Shown: positions 34,113 to 43,902 of the stretch, piece after piece | How the letters are laid out: every line of letters starts with the position of its first letter | Position numbering within the stretch: the stretch's first letter is position 1 | Assembly: GCF_016786355.1 (NCBI RefSeq) | Contig: NZ_JADWYX010000002.1 | Location: 106,534 to 170,533 of the forward strand | Length of the DNA: 64,000 bases | Source: Frankia sp. AgB1.9 | GTDB taxonomy: Bacteria; Actinomycetota; Actinomycetes; Frankiales; Frankiaceae | Direction: 5' to 3' | Program-made: the position numbers and the translations under genes | Notes under the pieces: generated by a model | Databases searched by the model: none | What the model was told of the DNA's origin: nothing | What the model saw: only the letters and a program-made list of their open reading frames with translations

Positions 34113-35135
34113 ATGCGGGACTTCGCCTGCCCGAAGTGCGGGCAGCGGCTCACGTTCGAGAACTCGCGGTGCCTCGGCTGCGGCAGCGGCCTCGGCTTCG
34201 ACCCGGACGCGCGCTCGTTCGCCGTCCTGACCGACGAGGGCGTCCGCGTCGACGGGCCGGCGGCCCGGTGCACGAACGTCGACGTCGCCGCCTGCAACTG
34301 GCTCGCTCCCCCCGACCGGCGGGCTGGCCTGTGCGCCTCATGTGCGCTCACCCGCACGCGGCCAGCGGACTCCGACCTCGACGCGTTGCCGGCCTTCGCC
34401 GAGGCCGAGGCGGCCAAGCGGCGGCTGATCCTGGAGCTGTCCGAGCTGGGCCTGCCGCTGCGCGGGCGGGACGTCGACCCCGACAGCGGGCTGTGCTTCG
34501 ACCTGCTGTCCAGTGCCCACGAGCGGGTCATCACCGGCCACGCGGACGGGGTGATCACCCTGGACCTGGCCGAGGGCGACGACGTGCACCGCGAGCAGCT
34601 GCGGGTGTCGATGGCCGAGCCCTACCGCACCCTGCTCGGCCACTTCCGCCACGAGGTCGGTCACTACTACTTCACGGTCCTCGCCGCGCACGGCGCGGGC
34701 CGGGCTCGGTTCGAGGCGCTGTTCGGGGACCCCGACACCGACTACCAGACCGCCCTGGACCGGCACTACCAGCAGGGCCCGCCCCCCGGCTGGCAGGAGA
34801 CCTACGTCTCCGCCTACGCGACCATGCATCCGGCCGAGGACTGGGCCGAGACCTTCGCGCACTACCTGCACATCCGCGACACCCTCGACACGGCCGCCGC
34901 GTTCGGCCTCGCCCCCGCCGGGGCCACCCTGACCACCCCGCTCACCGGCGAGGTCGGCTTCAGGCGGATCATCGAGCTGTGGCTGCCGCTGGCCTGGTCA
35001 CTCAACATGGTCAACAGGTCGATGGGCCACCCCGACCTCTACCCGTTCGTCCTCCCGCCCGCCGCGCTGGACAAGATGAGCCTCGTCCACCAGCTCGTCG
35101 CCGAGGCGGCCGACGTCGCTGGATCGCGTCAGTAG
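34113..35135 (+). CDS. Zinc-ribbon protein with putative metallopeptidase domain (Peptidase_Mx / DUF2248 type)
   Basis: 340 residues. An N-terminal zinc ribbon has two CxxC knuckles ([21 protein letters not shown]), followed by a second Cys set [11 protein letters not shown] and [12 protein letters not shown]. The catalytic part carries [11 protein letters not shown] (HExxH, about residues 183-187) and a downstream [20 protein letters not shown] block with the third ligand, matching the putative zinc-binding metallopeptidase family. Neither the substrate nor the reaction is known. Its 3' end overlaps by seven bases the convergent nitrate reductase gene. Confidence 0.88.
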   Translation: MRDFACPKCGQRLTFENSRCLGCGSGLGFDPDARSFAVLTDEGVRVDGPAARCTNVDVAACNWLAPPDRRAGLCASCALTRTRPADSDLDALPAFAEAEAAKRRLILELSELGLPLRGRDVDPDSGLCFDLLSSAHERVITGHADGVITLDLAEGDDVHREQLRVSMAEPYRTLLGHFRHEVGHYYFTVLAAHGAGRARFEALFGDPDTDYQTALDRHYQQGPPPGWQETYVSAYATMHPAEDWAETFAHYLHIRDTLDTAAAFGLAPAGATLTTPLTGEVGFRRIIELWLPLAWSLNMVNRSMGHPDLYPFVLPPAALDKMSLVHQLVAEAADVAGSRQ

Positions 35136-38100
35136 ACGTCGCGGACGTAGCGGTTCTCGGCGGCGAGCTGCCTGAGGTAGACGGTCGCGGCGTCGTGGGT
35201 GCGCTGGCCGTGCTCGGCGACGACGTCGCGCAGCGCCTCGTGGACGCCCTTGGCCATGTGGGTGGCGTCGCCGCAGACATAGACGTGCGCGCCGCGGTCG
35301 AGCCAGGCCCACAGCCGCGCGCCATGCTCGCGCATCCGGTCCTGCACGTAGATCTTGGCGCCCTGGTCGCGGGAGAACGCCACGTCCAGCCGGGTGAGGG
35401 TGCCCTCCTGGCACAGGGCCTCGAGCTCGGCGCGGTAGTAGAAGTCGGTGGCGGCGTTCCGCTCGCCGAAGAACAGCCAGTTGGGCGCGGGGTCGGCGCG
35501 GGCCCGCCGCTCGTCCAGGAAGCCGAGGAACGGCGCGACGCCCGTTCCGGGGCCGATCATGATCGCCGGGGTGGCCGGGTCCTCGGGCGGCCTGAAGTGC
35601 GTCGTCGGGCGGACCGCGACGGGTAGCGGGGTGCCAAGCGGGGTGTCGGCCAGGTGGGTCGAGCAGACACCCTTGCGGGCCAAGCCCTCCGGGCTGGTGA
35701 AGCGGACGACGGAGACCAGGACGCGGGCCCGGGCCGGGTCGACCAACGGGCTCGACGAGATCGAGTACTGCCGCGGCCGCAGCCGGGTGAGGCTGTCGGC
35801 CCATTCCTGGGGACTGGCCCGGACGCCGGAACCGCTGATCACGTCGACGGCCTGACGGCCCCACAGCCAGGCGTCGAGCTCCGCGCGCCGGTCGGCGCCC
35901 AGCAGTCGTCGCAGCTCGTCGTCGTGGGTGCGTTCGGCGACGAGCCGCAACAGGCCGCCGGTGGCGGCGCCGATCTCCAGGTGCGCGCGCAGCGCCTCGG
36001 CGAACGGGACCCGGCCGGCCCGCGGGATCTCGACGGGCTGGGCGCCGTCGGCGCCGGTGGCCTGGAGCCACTCGGCGACGAGGTCGGCGTCGTTGACCGG
36101 CGTGACGACCAGCGCGTCCCCGGTCCGGTAGGTGAGCCCGGTGCCGGTCAGGTCGACGGTGAACTCACGGACCTCCTTGGTCGCGCCCGGCGCGCTGAGC
36201 AGCCGGTTGCCGGCCAGGGTGGCGACGGGGCCCTCGGTCGAGCTCGGCGGGGCTGATCGGCTCGCCGGGATCGTGACGACCGGTGCGCCGCCGGCCGGCG
36301 CCGCCCGCTGGGCGAGGGCGGTCGTGACCTGGTCGAGCCAGGCGGCCGCGTCGGCCTCGAAGTCGGGCTCGCAGTCCACCCGCGCCAGCAGCCGGGTCGC
36401 CCCGAGCTGCGCGAGCCGTTCGTCGAGGCGCCGGCCGTGGCCGCAGAAGTCGCTGTAGCTGGAGTCGCCGAGGGCCAGCACGGCGTAGCGCAGCTCCGGC
36501 GGAGCGGTGTCGGCCGTGGTCAGTGCGTCGAGGAACCCGGTGCCGCTGTCGGGCGCCTCGCCGTCGCCGAAGGTGCTGGTGACCAGCAGCAGATCGGCCC
36601 GGGCTGGCAGGTCCTGACCGGCGAACTCGGTCATCGGGTGGCAGGCCACGGTGCGCCCCTGCTCGCTGAGGTGCTGGGTGGCGTGGCGGGCGAAGTCCTC
36701 GGCGTTACCGGTCTGGGAGGCCCACAGGACGAGCACGTCCCGCCCGGCCGCGACAGCCGGCGACGCCCCAGCGTCGGCGGCACGGTGTAGCGCCCCGGGC
36801 TGGCGCGAGAACATCCCGGCCAGCACGCCGTTGACCCAGACCGCCCGGTCGGGGGCGAGCGGGGCGTGCGGCGGCAGCACCGGAACGGCCAGGCCGGACG
36901 CCGAACCGGGCTCGGCCGGCGGGTCGGCGGCGAGGCCGGCGAGGAACCCCGCGAGGTACTGGCGCTCGTCGCCGGTCAGCGCCGGCGGGCCCAGGTCGCC
37001 GATCCCGAGCGTCCGCGCGAGCCGGCCGAGCGCCGCTGGCCCCGGTACCGCCGCGTGGTCCGCCGCCACCGTCGCCAGGTCGCTCTCCCCCGACTTGTCG
37101 CCGCCCGTCCGCTCGCTCGGGGCCTCACCGTCGGCACCGCGCGCCGAGGCGACCTTGGTGAGGGTCACCGCGCAGACCTTGAACTCGGGCTGGAAGGAGA
37201 TCGGGTCGACGGCGTCGTGGGTGACGGCGTTGACCGACAGGTACTCGCCGAACAGGTCGTTCCAGTGGAACGGGGCGAAGCAGCAGCCGGGCAGCACCCG
37301 TTCGCTGACCTCGGCCGGCAGCACCGCGCGGCCACGGCGGGAGGCGACCTCGACGGCGTCGCCGTCGGTGACGCCCAGCGCCGCCGCGTCAGCGGGGTGG
37401 ATCTCGACGAACGGGCCGGCGTTGAGCCGGTTGAGCTTCGCGACCCGGCCCGTCTTCGTCAGGGTGTGCCACTGGTGCTGCACCCGGCCGGTGTTCAGCA
37501 GGAACGGGTACTGCTCGTCGGGCAGCTCGGCGGCGGGCAGGTGCGGACGCGGGAAGAACACGGCCCGCCCGTCGGCCGTCGGGAAGACGAGGCGCGCCGG
37601 CGGGGTGGCAGCCGGCTGGCTCGGGCTGCCGGCCAGGTACCGGATCGGGTTGCGGGCCGGGCCACCCGGAGCCGCCGGCCACTGCACCGGGCCGTCGCGC
37701 AGCCGGTCGTGGGTGACGCCGCGCAGGTCGTAGCCGGTCAGCGGGTTCCACGCCTGCCGGATCTCGTCGAAGATCTCGGCGGCGCCGCCGTAGCTGAACG
37801 CGTCCTCGAATCCCATGGCGCAGGCGATCTGGGCGATGAGCTGCCAGTCGGGCCGGGCCTGCCCTGGCGGGTCGGCGGCCGGCTGCAGCAGGGTGAGGCT
37901 GCGCTCGGAGTTGACCATCACCCCGTCGGTCTCGGCCCACATCGCGCCAGGCAGGACCACGTCGGCGTAGGCGTTGGTCTCGGTCTGGGCGAACACGTCC
38001 TGGGTGATCACCAGCTCGGTCGCCTCCAGGCCGTCGATGACGGTCCTGCGGTTGGCGACGGAGGCGACCGGGTTGGTGCAGATGATCCAGCAGGCCTTGA

Positions 38101-39307
38101 CCTGCCCGTCGGCCATCCGTTCGAACAGCTCGACGGTGCCCTTGCCCACGTCGGTGCGCAGCGTCCCCGCCGGGAGGTCCCAGAGCCGCTCGACGAAGGC
38201 CCGGTCCTCGGCGACGAGCACGCTGCGCTGACCGGGCAGGCCGGGACCCATGTAGCCCATCTCCCGGCCGCCCATCGCGTTCGGCTGGCCGGTCAGCGAG
38301 AACGGGCCGCTGCCCGGCCGGCAGATCGCGCCGGTGGCCAGGTGCAGGTTGCAGATCGCGTTGGTGTTCCAGGTGCCGTGGGTGGACTGGTTGAGGCCCA
38401 TCGTCCACAGGCTCATCCACTCGCCGGCTTCGCCGATCCACTCCGCCGCGGTGCGGATGTCGGCCTCAGGGATGCCGGTCAGCCCCGCGACGACGTCCGG
38501 CGGGTAGTCGGCGAGGAACTCCGGCATCGCGTCCCAGCCGCGGGTGTGCTCGGCGATGAAGTCCGCGTCGACGTGGCCGTTCGCGACGAGCAGGTGCAGC
38601 AGCCCGTTCAGCAGCGCCAGGTCGGTGCCGGGTCGGATCTGCAGGAACAGGTCGGCCTTGTCGGCGGTGGCGTTGCGCCGGGGGTCGACCACGATCAGCT
38701 TCGCCCCGGCGGTGCGGACCCGGTCCAGCAGGCGCAGGAACAGGATCGGGTGGCAGTCGGCCATGTTCGCGCCGATCACGAAGAACACGTCGGCGCGGTC
38801 GAGGTCGTCGTAGGAGCCGGGCGGGCCGTCGGCACCCAGGGAGAGCTTGTAGCCTGAGCCCGCGCTGGCCATGCACAGCCGGGAGTTGGACTCGATCTGG
38901 TTCGTCCCGATGAAGCCCTTGGCCAGCTTGTTGGCCAGGTACTGCGCCTCGATGCTCATCTGGCCCGACACGTAGAGGGCGATCGCGTCCGGGCCGTGCG
39001 TGTCGAGGATCGCGCGCAGCCGCGTCCCGACCGTCTGGATCGCCTCGTCCACCGGCATGGGGGTCGGCTGCTCACCCCGGTCGCGGCGAACCAGCGCGGT
39101 CTCCAGCCGGCCGGGCCCCGCCAGCATGTCGGCGGTGGTGGCGCCCTTGGTGCACAGCCGGCCCGCGTTGGCCGGGTGCGCCTTGTCGCCGCTGGCCTTC
39201 ACGACGCGGCGGGCCCCGGTCTCGTCCCGGGCGACGTCGAGGACCAGGCCGCAGCCGACCCCGCAGTAGGAGCAGACGGTGCGCACAGTGGTGTCCGGCC
39301 GCTGCAT
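35129..39307 (-). CDS. Assimilatory nitrate reductase fused to sulfite-reductase-type flavoprotein
   Basis: A 1392-residue single-chain enzyme. N-terminal part: [4Fe-4S] ligands C12, C15, C19 and C52, then the bis-MGD molybdopterin oxidoreductase (about 55-560) and the molydopterin-dinucleotide-binding domain (about 590-710, [16 protein letters not shown]). After a linker follow a flavodoxin (about 855-1000, [16 protein letters not shown]), a CysJ-like FAD domain (about 1030-1235, [14 protein letters not shown] near 1177) and an NADPH domain (about 1245-1392, [18 protein letters not shown]). The usual partner reductase subunit is thus built in: NADPH to FAD, FMN, Fe-S, Mo. It is divergent from nirB with 223 bases between. 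It reduces nitrate to nitrite for assimilation in the cytosol. Confidence 0.95.
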   Translation of the reverse strand: MQRPDTTVRTVCSYCGVGCGLVLDVARDETGARRVVKASGDKAHPANAGRLCTKGATTADMLAGPGRLETALVRRDRGEQPTPMPVDEAIQTVGTRLRAILDTHGPDAIALYVSGQMSIEAQYLANKLAKGFIGTNQIESNSRLCMASAGSGYKLSLGADGPPGSYDDLDRADVFFVIGANMADCHPILFLRLLDRVRTAGAKLIVVDPRRNATADKADLFLQIRPGTDLALLNGLLHLLVANGHVDADFIAEHTRGWDAMPEFLADYPPDVVAGLTGIPEADIRTAAEWIGEAGEWMSLWTMGLNQSTHGTWNTNAICNLHLATGAICRPGSGPFSLTGQPNAMGGREMGYMGPGLPGQRSVLVAEDRAFVERLWDLPAGTLRTDVGKGTVELFERMADGQVKACWIICTNPVASVANRRTVIDGLEATELVITQDVFAQTETNAYADVVLPGAMWAETDGVMVNSERSLTLLQPAADPPGQARPDWQLIAQIACAMGFEDAFSYGGAAEIFDEIRQAWNPLTGYDLRGVTHDRLRDGPVQWPAAPGGPARNPIRYLAGSPSQPAATPPARLVFPTADGRAVFFPRPHLPAAELPDEQYPFLLNTGRVQHQWHTLTKTGRVAKLNRLNAGPFVEIHPADAAALGVTDGDAVEVASRRGRAVLPAEVSERVLPGCCFAPFHWNDLFGEYLSVNAVTHDAVDPISFQPEFKVCAVTLTKVASARGADGEAPSERTGGDKSGESDLATVAADHAAVPGPAALGRLARTLGIGDLGPPALTGDERQYLAGFLAGLAADPPAEPGSASGLAVPVLPPHAPLAPDRAVWVNGVLAGMFSRQPGALHRAADAGASPAVAAGRDVLVLWASQTGNAEDFARHATQHLSEQGRTVACHPMTEFAGQDLPARADLLLVTSTFGDGEAPDSGTGFLDALTTADTAPPELRYAVLALGDSSYSDFCGHGRRLDERLAQLGATRLLARVDCEPDFEADAAAWLDQVTTALAQRAAPAGGAPVVTIPASRSAPPSSTEGPVATLAGNRLLSAPGATKEVREFTVDLTGTGLTYRTGDALVVTPVNDADLVAEWLQATGADGAQPVEIPRAGRVPFAEALRAHLEIGAATGGLLRLVAERTHDDELRRLLGADRRAELDAWLWGRQAVDVISGSGVRASPQEWADSLTRLRPRQYSISSSPLVDPARARVLVSVVRFTSPEGLARKGVCSTHLADTPLGTPLPVAVRPTTHFRPPEDPATPAIMIGPGTGVAPFLGFLDERRARADPAPNWLFFGERNAATDFYYRAELEALCQEGTLTRLDVAFSRDQGAKIYVQDRMREHGARLWAWLDRGAHVYVCGDATHMAKGVHEALRDVVAEHGQRTHDAATVYLRQLAAENRYVRDVY

Positions 39308-39363
39308 GGCTTGAGGCTAGGGAGCCGCGGTTTCCCGCGGGTCACGCCGCCGCGCGACCACCG

Positions 39364-39379
39364 GTTACATCCGTCGCAC
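39364..39379 (-). promoter_or_regulatory. Candidate GlnR-like half-matched site upstream of the nitrate reductase
   Basis: On the minus strand the sequence reads GTGCG, six bases, GTAAC. The second half fits the GlnR consensus (gTnAC-n6-GnAAC) and the first has two mismatches. It lies 57-72 bases upstream of the nitrate reductase start. Weak on its own, but paired with the better site near nirB. Confidence 0.3.
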
Positions 39380-39481
39380 ACCGGGGCCGTCTGTCGGGTG
39401 AGGCCCGGCCCCGCTGTGCCGCCGGACGGGCCGGGGCGCACCGCCCGGCGCCGGGGGCGGAGAGGGAGAAGTCTCCCGTAT

Positions 39482-39497
39482 GTAACGGGTGCGAACC
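39482..39497 (+). promoter_or_regulatory. Candidate GlnR box upstream of nirB
   Basis: GTAAC, six bases (GGGTGC), GAACC matches gTnAC-n6-GnAAC with one mismatch. It lies 34 bases before the nirB start, in the divergent nitrate/nitrite reductase promoter region where actinomycete GlnR is known to act. Inference from motif and position only. Confidence 0.4.
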
Positions 39498-39530
39498 GTC
39501 CGGATAACGCGCCGCACGCACAGTGCAGGC

Positions 39531-42155
39531 ATGGCCGACAAGTCGTTGAACGCGCGCACCCGGACCCAGACCAGGGCTGCGGATCCGACAGCGGCGCCGA
39601 TGCCGACCGGAGGCCGGCTGGTGGTGGTCGGCAACGGCATGGTCGGGCAGCGCCTCGTCGAGGCGCTGCGGGAACGGGACACCGACCGGCGCTGGGCGGT
39701 CACCGTGCTGTCCGAGGAACCGCGGCGGGCCTACGACCGGGTCGCGCTGTCGTCCTATTTCGACGGCGCCAGCGCGGCCGAGCTGGACCTGGTCGAGCCC
39801 GGCTGCTACGAGACGCCCGGCTACGCCCTGCACCTCGACGAGACGGCTGTCGACCTGGACAGGGCCGCTCGCACGGTCACCACCAGCCGTGGCCGGGTGC
39901 TGGGCTACGACGCCCTGGTGCTCGCGACCGGCTCGTTCCCGTTCGTGCCGCCCGTGCCCGGCCGGGACCTGGCCGGCTGCTTCGTGTACCGCACCCTGGA
40001 GGACCTGGACGCGATCCGCGCGGCGGCCACCCACGCGAGGACCCACACCCGGGGCCGGCGGGCCGGCCTGGTGATCGGCGGCGGACTGCTCGGGCTGGAG
40101 GCGGCGCGCGCACTGCGGCTGCTCGGGATGTCCCCGCACGTGGTCGAGCTGGCGCCACGGCTGATGCCGCTGCAGGTCGACGAGGGCGGCGGCGCGCTGC
40201 TGCGGGAGCTGATCGAGGACCTCGACGTCACCGTGCACCTGGGCACGTCGGTGACCTCCATCGCCCAGGAGCGCGACGGCCGGATGCTGGCGACGCTCAC
40301 CAACGGCACCGAGCTGGACCTGGACCTCGTGGTGTTCTCCGCCGGCATCCGGCCCCGCGACCAGCTGGCCCGCGCCGCCGGCCTGCCGGTCGGCGAACGC
40401 GGCGGGATCGTCGTAGACGACGCCTGCCGCACGGCCGACGACGCGATCTTCGCGATCGGCGAGTGCGCGTGCATCGCCGGGCGGGTTTACGGGCTCGTCG
40501 CGCCCGGCTACGCGATGGCCGAGGTGCTGGCCGACCGGCTGCTCGGCGGCGCCACGGCCTTCGCCGGCGCCGACGTCTCCACGAAGCTGAAGCTGCTCGG
40601 CGTCGACGTCGCGAGCTTCGGCGACGCGCTGGCCGCCACGCCCGGCGCGCTGGAGGTGACGCTGAACGACCCGGTCCGGCGCAGCTACGCGAAGCTCGTC
40701 GTGTCCGACGACGCCAGGACGCTGCTCGGCGGCGTGCTGGTCGGCGACGCGTCCCGGTACGCGAGCCTGCGCCCGCTGGTCGGGCGGCCGCTGCCGGGCG
40801 ACCCGGTCGCGATGATCGCCCCAGGAGGCACCGAGGTCGGCGCCGGGGCGCTGCCGCCGGACGCCCAGGTTTGCTCCTGCCACGCGGTCACCCGGGCCGC
40901 GATCGACACCGCGATCACCACCGAGGGCCTGACCGACGTCGCCGGCCTCAAGGCCTGCACGAAGGCCGGGACCGGGTGCGGGTCGTGCGTGCCGCTGCTC
41001 AAAAGCCTGCTGGCCGAGTCGGGCGTCGCGGTCAGCACGTCGCTGTGCGAGCACTTCGACCAGACCCGGGCCGAGCTGTTCGAGCTGGTCCGCGTCGAGG
41101 GCATCGCGACGTTCACCGAGCTGGTCGAACGCCACGGCCGGGGCCGCGGCTGCGACATCTGCAAGCCGGTGGTCGCCTCGATCCTGGCCAGCCTCGAGCA
41201 CGGACACATCCTGGCCGGCGAGCAGGCCGCCTTGCAGGACAGCAACGACCACGTGCTGGCCAACATCCAGCGCAACGGCACCTACTCGGTCGTGCCCCGG
41301 GTGCCAGGCGGGGAGATCACCCCGGAGAAGCTGATCGTGCTCGGCGAGGTCGCCCGTGATTTCCACCTCTACACGAAGATCACCGGCGGTCAGCGCATCG
41401 ACCTGCTCGGCGCCCGCCTGGAGCAGCTGCCCGCTATCTGGACCCGTCTCGTCGACGCCGGGTTCGAGTCGGGACACGCGTATGGCAAAGCTCTGCGTAC
41501 GGTGAAGTCGTGCGTGGGCTCTACGTGGTGCCGCTACGGGGTCCGGGACTCCGTCGGCCTGGCCATCGAACTGGAGCTGCGCTACCGGGGTATCCGCTCC
41601 CCACACAAGATCAAGGCGGGGGTGTCGGGCTGTGCCCGCGAGTGCGCCGAGGCCCAGTCGAAGGACATCGGCGTGATCGCCACCGAGAACGGCTGGAACC
41701 TCTACGTCGGCGGCAACGGCGGCTTCCGGCCCCGGCACGCCGACCTGCTGCTCACCGACGTCGACACCGAGACGCTGGTCCGCACCATCGACCGTTTCAT
41801 CATGTTCTACGTCCGGACCGCCGACCGGCTGCAGCGCACGGCCGGCTGGGTCGAGTCGCTGTCCCGGGACGGGGTCGACGGGTTGGCCTACCTGCGGGCG
41901 GTCCTGGTCGAGGACTCGCTGGGGATCGCCACCGAGCTCGACGAGGCGATGGCCCGCCACGTCGAGCGCTACCAGGACGAGTGGGCGGCCGTCCTGGACG
42001 ACCCGCAGATGCTGGGCCGCTTCGTCTCGTTCGTCAACGCCCCCGACGCCCCCGACCCGACGATCACCTTCGTCACCGAGCGCGGCCAGCCCCGCCCCAC
42101 CCCGCTGCCGACACCGGCCCGCCGGGCCGACGTCCCCCTGGAGGTGTCCCGGTGA
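39531..42155 (+). CDS. nirB: Assimilatory nitrite reductase (NADH) large subunit NirB
   Basis: 874 residues from MADKSLN. Order: pyridine-nucleotide disulfide-type FAD/NAD domain (about 28-330; GNGMVGQRLVEAL, VIGGGLLGLEAA), Bfd-type [2Fe-2S] domain (VCSCHAVT with C448/C450 and GTGCGSC at about 481-487), a second Bfd-like Cys pair (GCDICKP), and the siroheme/[4Fe-4S] module with C661, C667, C701 and C705 in KSCVGSTWC and GVSGCAREC. It reduces nitrite to ammonium with NAD(P)H in the cytosol. It overlaps nirD by four bases, and it is divergent from the nitrate reductase. No unusual residue changes were seen. Confidence 0.95.
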   Translation: MADKSLNARTRTQTRAADPTAAPMPTGGRLVVVGNGMVGQRLVEALRERDTDRRWAVTVLSEEPRRAYDRVALSSYFDGASAAELDLVEPGCYETPGYALHLDETAVDLDRAARTVTTSRGRVLGYDALVLATGSFPFVPPVPGRDLAGCFVYRTLEDLDAIRAAATHARTHTRGRRAGLVIGGGLLGLEAARALRLLGMSPHVVELAPRLMPLQVDEGGGALLRELIEDLDVTVHLGTSVTSIAQERDGRMLATLTNGTELDLDLVVFSAGIRPRDQLARAAGLPVGERGGIVVDDACRTADDAIFAIGECACIAGRVYGLVAPGYAMAEVLADRLLGGATAFAGADVSTKLKLLGVDVASFGDALAATPGALEVTLNDPVRRSYAKLVVSDDARTLLGGVLVGDASRYASLRPLVGRPLPGDPVAMIAPGGTEVGAGALPPDAQVCSCHAVTRAAIDTAITTEGLTDVAGLKACTKAGTGCGSCVPLLKSLLAESGVAVSTSLCEHFDQTRAELFELVRVEGIATFTELVERHGRGRGCDICKPVVASILASLEHGHILAGEQAALQDSNDHVLANIQRNGTYSVVPRVPGGEITPEKLIVLGEVARDFHLYTKITGGQRIDLLGARLEQLPAIWTRLVDAGFESGHAYGKALRTVKSCVGSTWCRYGVRDSVGLAIELELRYRGIRSPHKIKAGVSGCARECAEAQSKDIGVIATENGWNLYVGGNGGFRPRHADLLLTDVDTETLVRTIDRFIMFYVRTADRLQRTAGWVESLSRDGVDGLAYLRAVLVEDSLGIATELDEAMARHVERYQDEWAAVLDDPQMLGRFVSFVNAPDAPDPTITFVTERGQPRPTPLPTPARRADVPLEVSR

Positions 42156-42526
42156 CCTCGACCACCACGCAGCCGGCCGCATTGGCTGCCCTCACCGGCA
42201 CGTGGACGCCGGTGTGCCGCGCCGCTGATCTGCTGACCGAGCGCGGCGCCGCGGCGCTGATCGGGGAGCTTCAGATCGCGGTCTTCCGCACCTTCGACGG
42301 CGCGCTCTACGCGGTCGACAACCGCGACCCGTTCACCGGCGTGCACGTCCTCGCCCGCGGCATCGTCGGCAGCCGCGGGGACGTACCCACCGTCGCGTCG
42401 CCCCTGCACAAGCAGGTCTTCGACCTGCGCACCGGTGCCTGCCTGGACGACCCGGCCGTCACCGTCGTCTGCTACCCGGTCCGCGACCGCGCCGGGCTGA
42501 TCGAGATCTGGACCCCGGGCCCGTGA
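42152..42526 (+). CDS. nirD: Nitrite reductase small subunit NirD (Rieske-like)
   Basis: 124 residues starting with GTG inside the nirB stop (GTGA overlap). The NirD fold is clear: WTPVCRAADLL, ALIGELQIAVFRTFDGALYAVDNRDPF, RGIVGSRGDVPTVASPLHKQVFDLRTGACL and VCYPVRDRAGLIEI. As in other NirD proteins, the Rieske Cys-His ligands are replaced (no CxH), so it is structural. It forms the holoenzyme with NirB. The next gene starts inside its stop codon. Confidence 0.93.
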   Translation: MTSTTTQPAALAALTGTWTPVCRAADLLTERGAAALIGELQIAVFRTFDGALYAVDNRDPFTGVHVLARGIVGSRGDVPTVASPLHKQVFDLRTGACLDDPAVTVVCYPVRDRAGLIEIWTPGP

Positions 42527-43737
42527 CCCCGGCCGCCACCGACACCGGACCGACTTCGGAGACTTCGCCCGCAGACCAGCCCTCGCCGGCAGAACCGCTG
42601 GAGCCGCTGGCCGGCTACACGATCGGCATCACCGCCGCCCGCCGCCGCAAGGAGCTCGGGGCCGCGCTGGAACGCCGTGGCGCCAAGGTCGTCTACGCTC
42701 CGGCCATCCAGATCGTGCCGCTGGCCGACGACAGCGAGCTGCTCCAGGCCACCGAACGTTGCCTGGCCGCGCCCCTGGACGTCGTGGTCGCGACGACCGG
42801 GATCGGGTTCCGCGGCTGGATGGACGCCGCCGAGACCTGGGGCCTGGCCGAGAAGCTCACCGAGGCGGTCGACGCGGCCACCGTGCTCGCCCGCGGCCCC
42901 AAGGCCCGCGGCGCGATCCGGGCCGGCGGACTGCGTGAGACCTGGTCGCCGGAGTCGGAGTCCTCGAGCGAGGTCCTCGACTACCTGATGTCCGGCGACG
43001 ACCTGACCGGGAAGCGCATCGCCGTCCAGCTGCACGGCGAGCCGCTGCGGGACCTGGTCGACACCCTGCGGCTGGCCGGCGCCGACGTCATCGAGGTTCC
43101 CGTCTACCGGTGGGTGCCGCCGGACGACCCGGTGCCGCTCTACCGGCTCCTCGACACGGTGGCGACCGGTGGGGTCGACGCCGTCGCCTTCACCAGCGCG
43201 CCGGCGGCGGTGAGCTTCCTGCAGACCGCCGACCAGCGCGACTGCGGCCCCGCCGTCCGTGCCGCGCTGCGCGGGCCGGTGCTGGCGGCCTGCGTCGGGC
43301 CGGTGACCGCCGGGCCACTGGTGCGTGAGGACATTCCTGTCGTCCAGCCGGGGCGTAGCCGGCTCGGGGCGCTGGCCCGCGAGATCGTCGAGCAGGTCCC
43401 GGCCAGGCAGGGTCAGCTCCTGCCAGCCGCCGGGCATGTGCTCGACGTGCGGGGGCACGCCGTCGCCGTCGACGGCCGACTGGTGCCACTCAGCAGTGCC
43501 AGCATGGCGCTGCTGCGCCACCTGATCGCCCGGCCCGGCCAGGTCGTGTCGCGTCGTGACCTACTGGGCCTGACTCCGGGCGACGGCGGCGACGAACATG
43601 CCATCGAGGTCGCCGTCGGCCGGCTGCGGGCCGCGCTCGGCGACCCGCGGATCGTGCTTACGGTCGTCAAACGCGGCTACAGGCTCGCCTACGAACCGGA
43701 ACGCGCCATCAACCGGGACGGGCCCTGGCGGTATTGA
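42523..43737 (+). CDS. HemD-like uroporphyrinogen-III synthase with C-terminal winged-helix domain
   Basis: 404 residues, GTG start overlapping nirD by four bases. The first 280 residues have the bilobal HemD fold (YTIGITAARRRKELGAALER, VVVATTGIGFRGWMDAA, VDAVAFTSAPAAVSF, GPVTAGPLVREDIPVV). Residues about 315-400 form an OmpR-type winged helix (PLSSASMALLRHLIARPGQVVSR, EVAVGRLRAALGDPRIVLTVVKRGYRL). This fusion is common next to actinobacterial nir genes. Siroheme for NirB needs uroporphyrinogen III, so co-expression is logical; the DNA-binding domain may also let it regulate the nas/nir genes. The receiver domain normal for OmpR proteins is absent. Confidence 0.92.
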   Translation: MTPAATDTGPTSETSPADQPSPAEPLEPLAGYTIGITAARRRKELGAALERRGAKVVYAPAIQIVPLADDSELLQATERCLAAPLDVVVATTGIGFRGWMDAAETWGLAEKLTEAVDAATVLARGPKARGAIRAGGLRETWSPESESSSEVLDYLMSGDDLTGKRIAVQLHGEPLRDLVDTLRLAGADVIEVPVYRWVPPDDPVPLYRLLDTVATGGVDAVAFTSAPAAVSFLQTADQRDCGPAVRAALRGPVLAACVGPVTAGPLVREDIPVVQPGRSRLGALAREIVEQVPARQGQLLPAAGHVLDVRGHAVAVDGRLVPLSSASMALLRHLIARPGQVVSRRDLLGLTPGDGGDEHAIEVAVGRLRAALGDPRIVLTVVKRGYRLAYEPERAINRDGPWRY

Positions 43738-43902
43738 ACGGATCGAGTCCGAACCTTCCACTGCCCCCTGGTCGCGGTCACTGCAGGTCACGGGTCTGAC
43801 TCGGCTCCCCGCGAAGGTCGCTTCGGCGGGCCGGCTATGCCCCTCGTTCGCGGGGCAGGCTGCGGAGGTGAGCAGTTCGTGTCGTGATCTGAGGGTGCGC
43901 GC

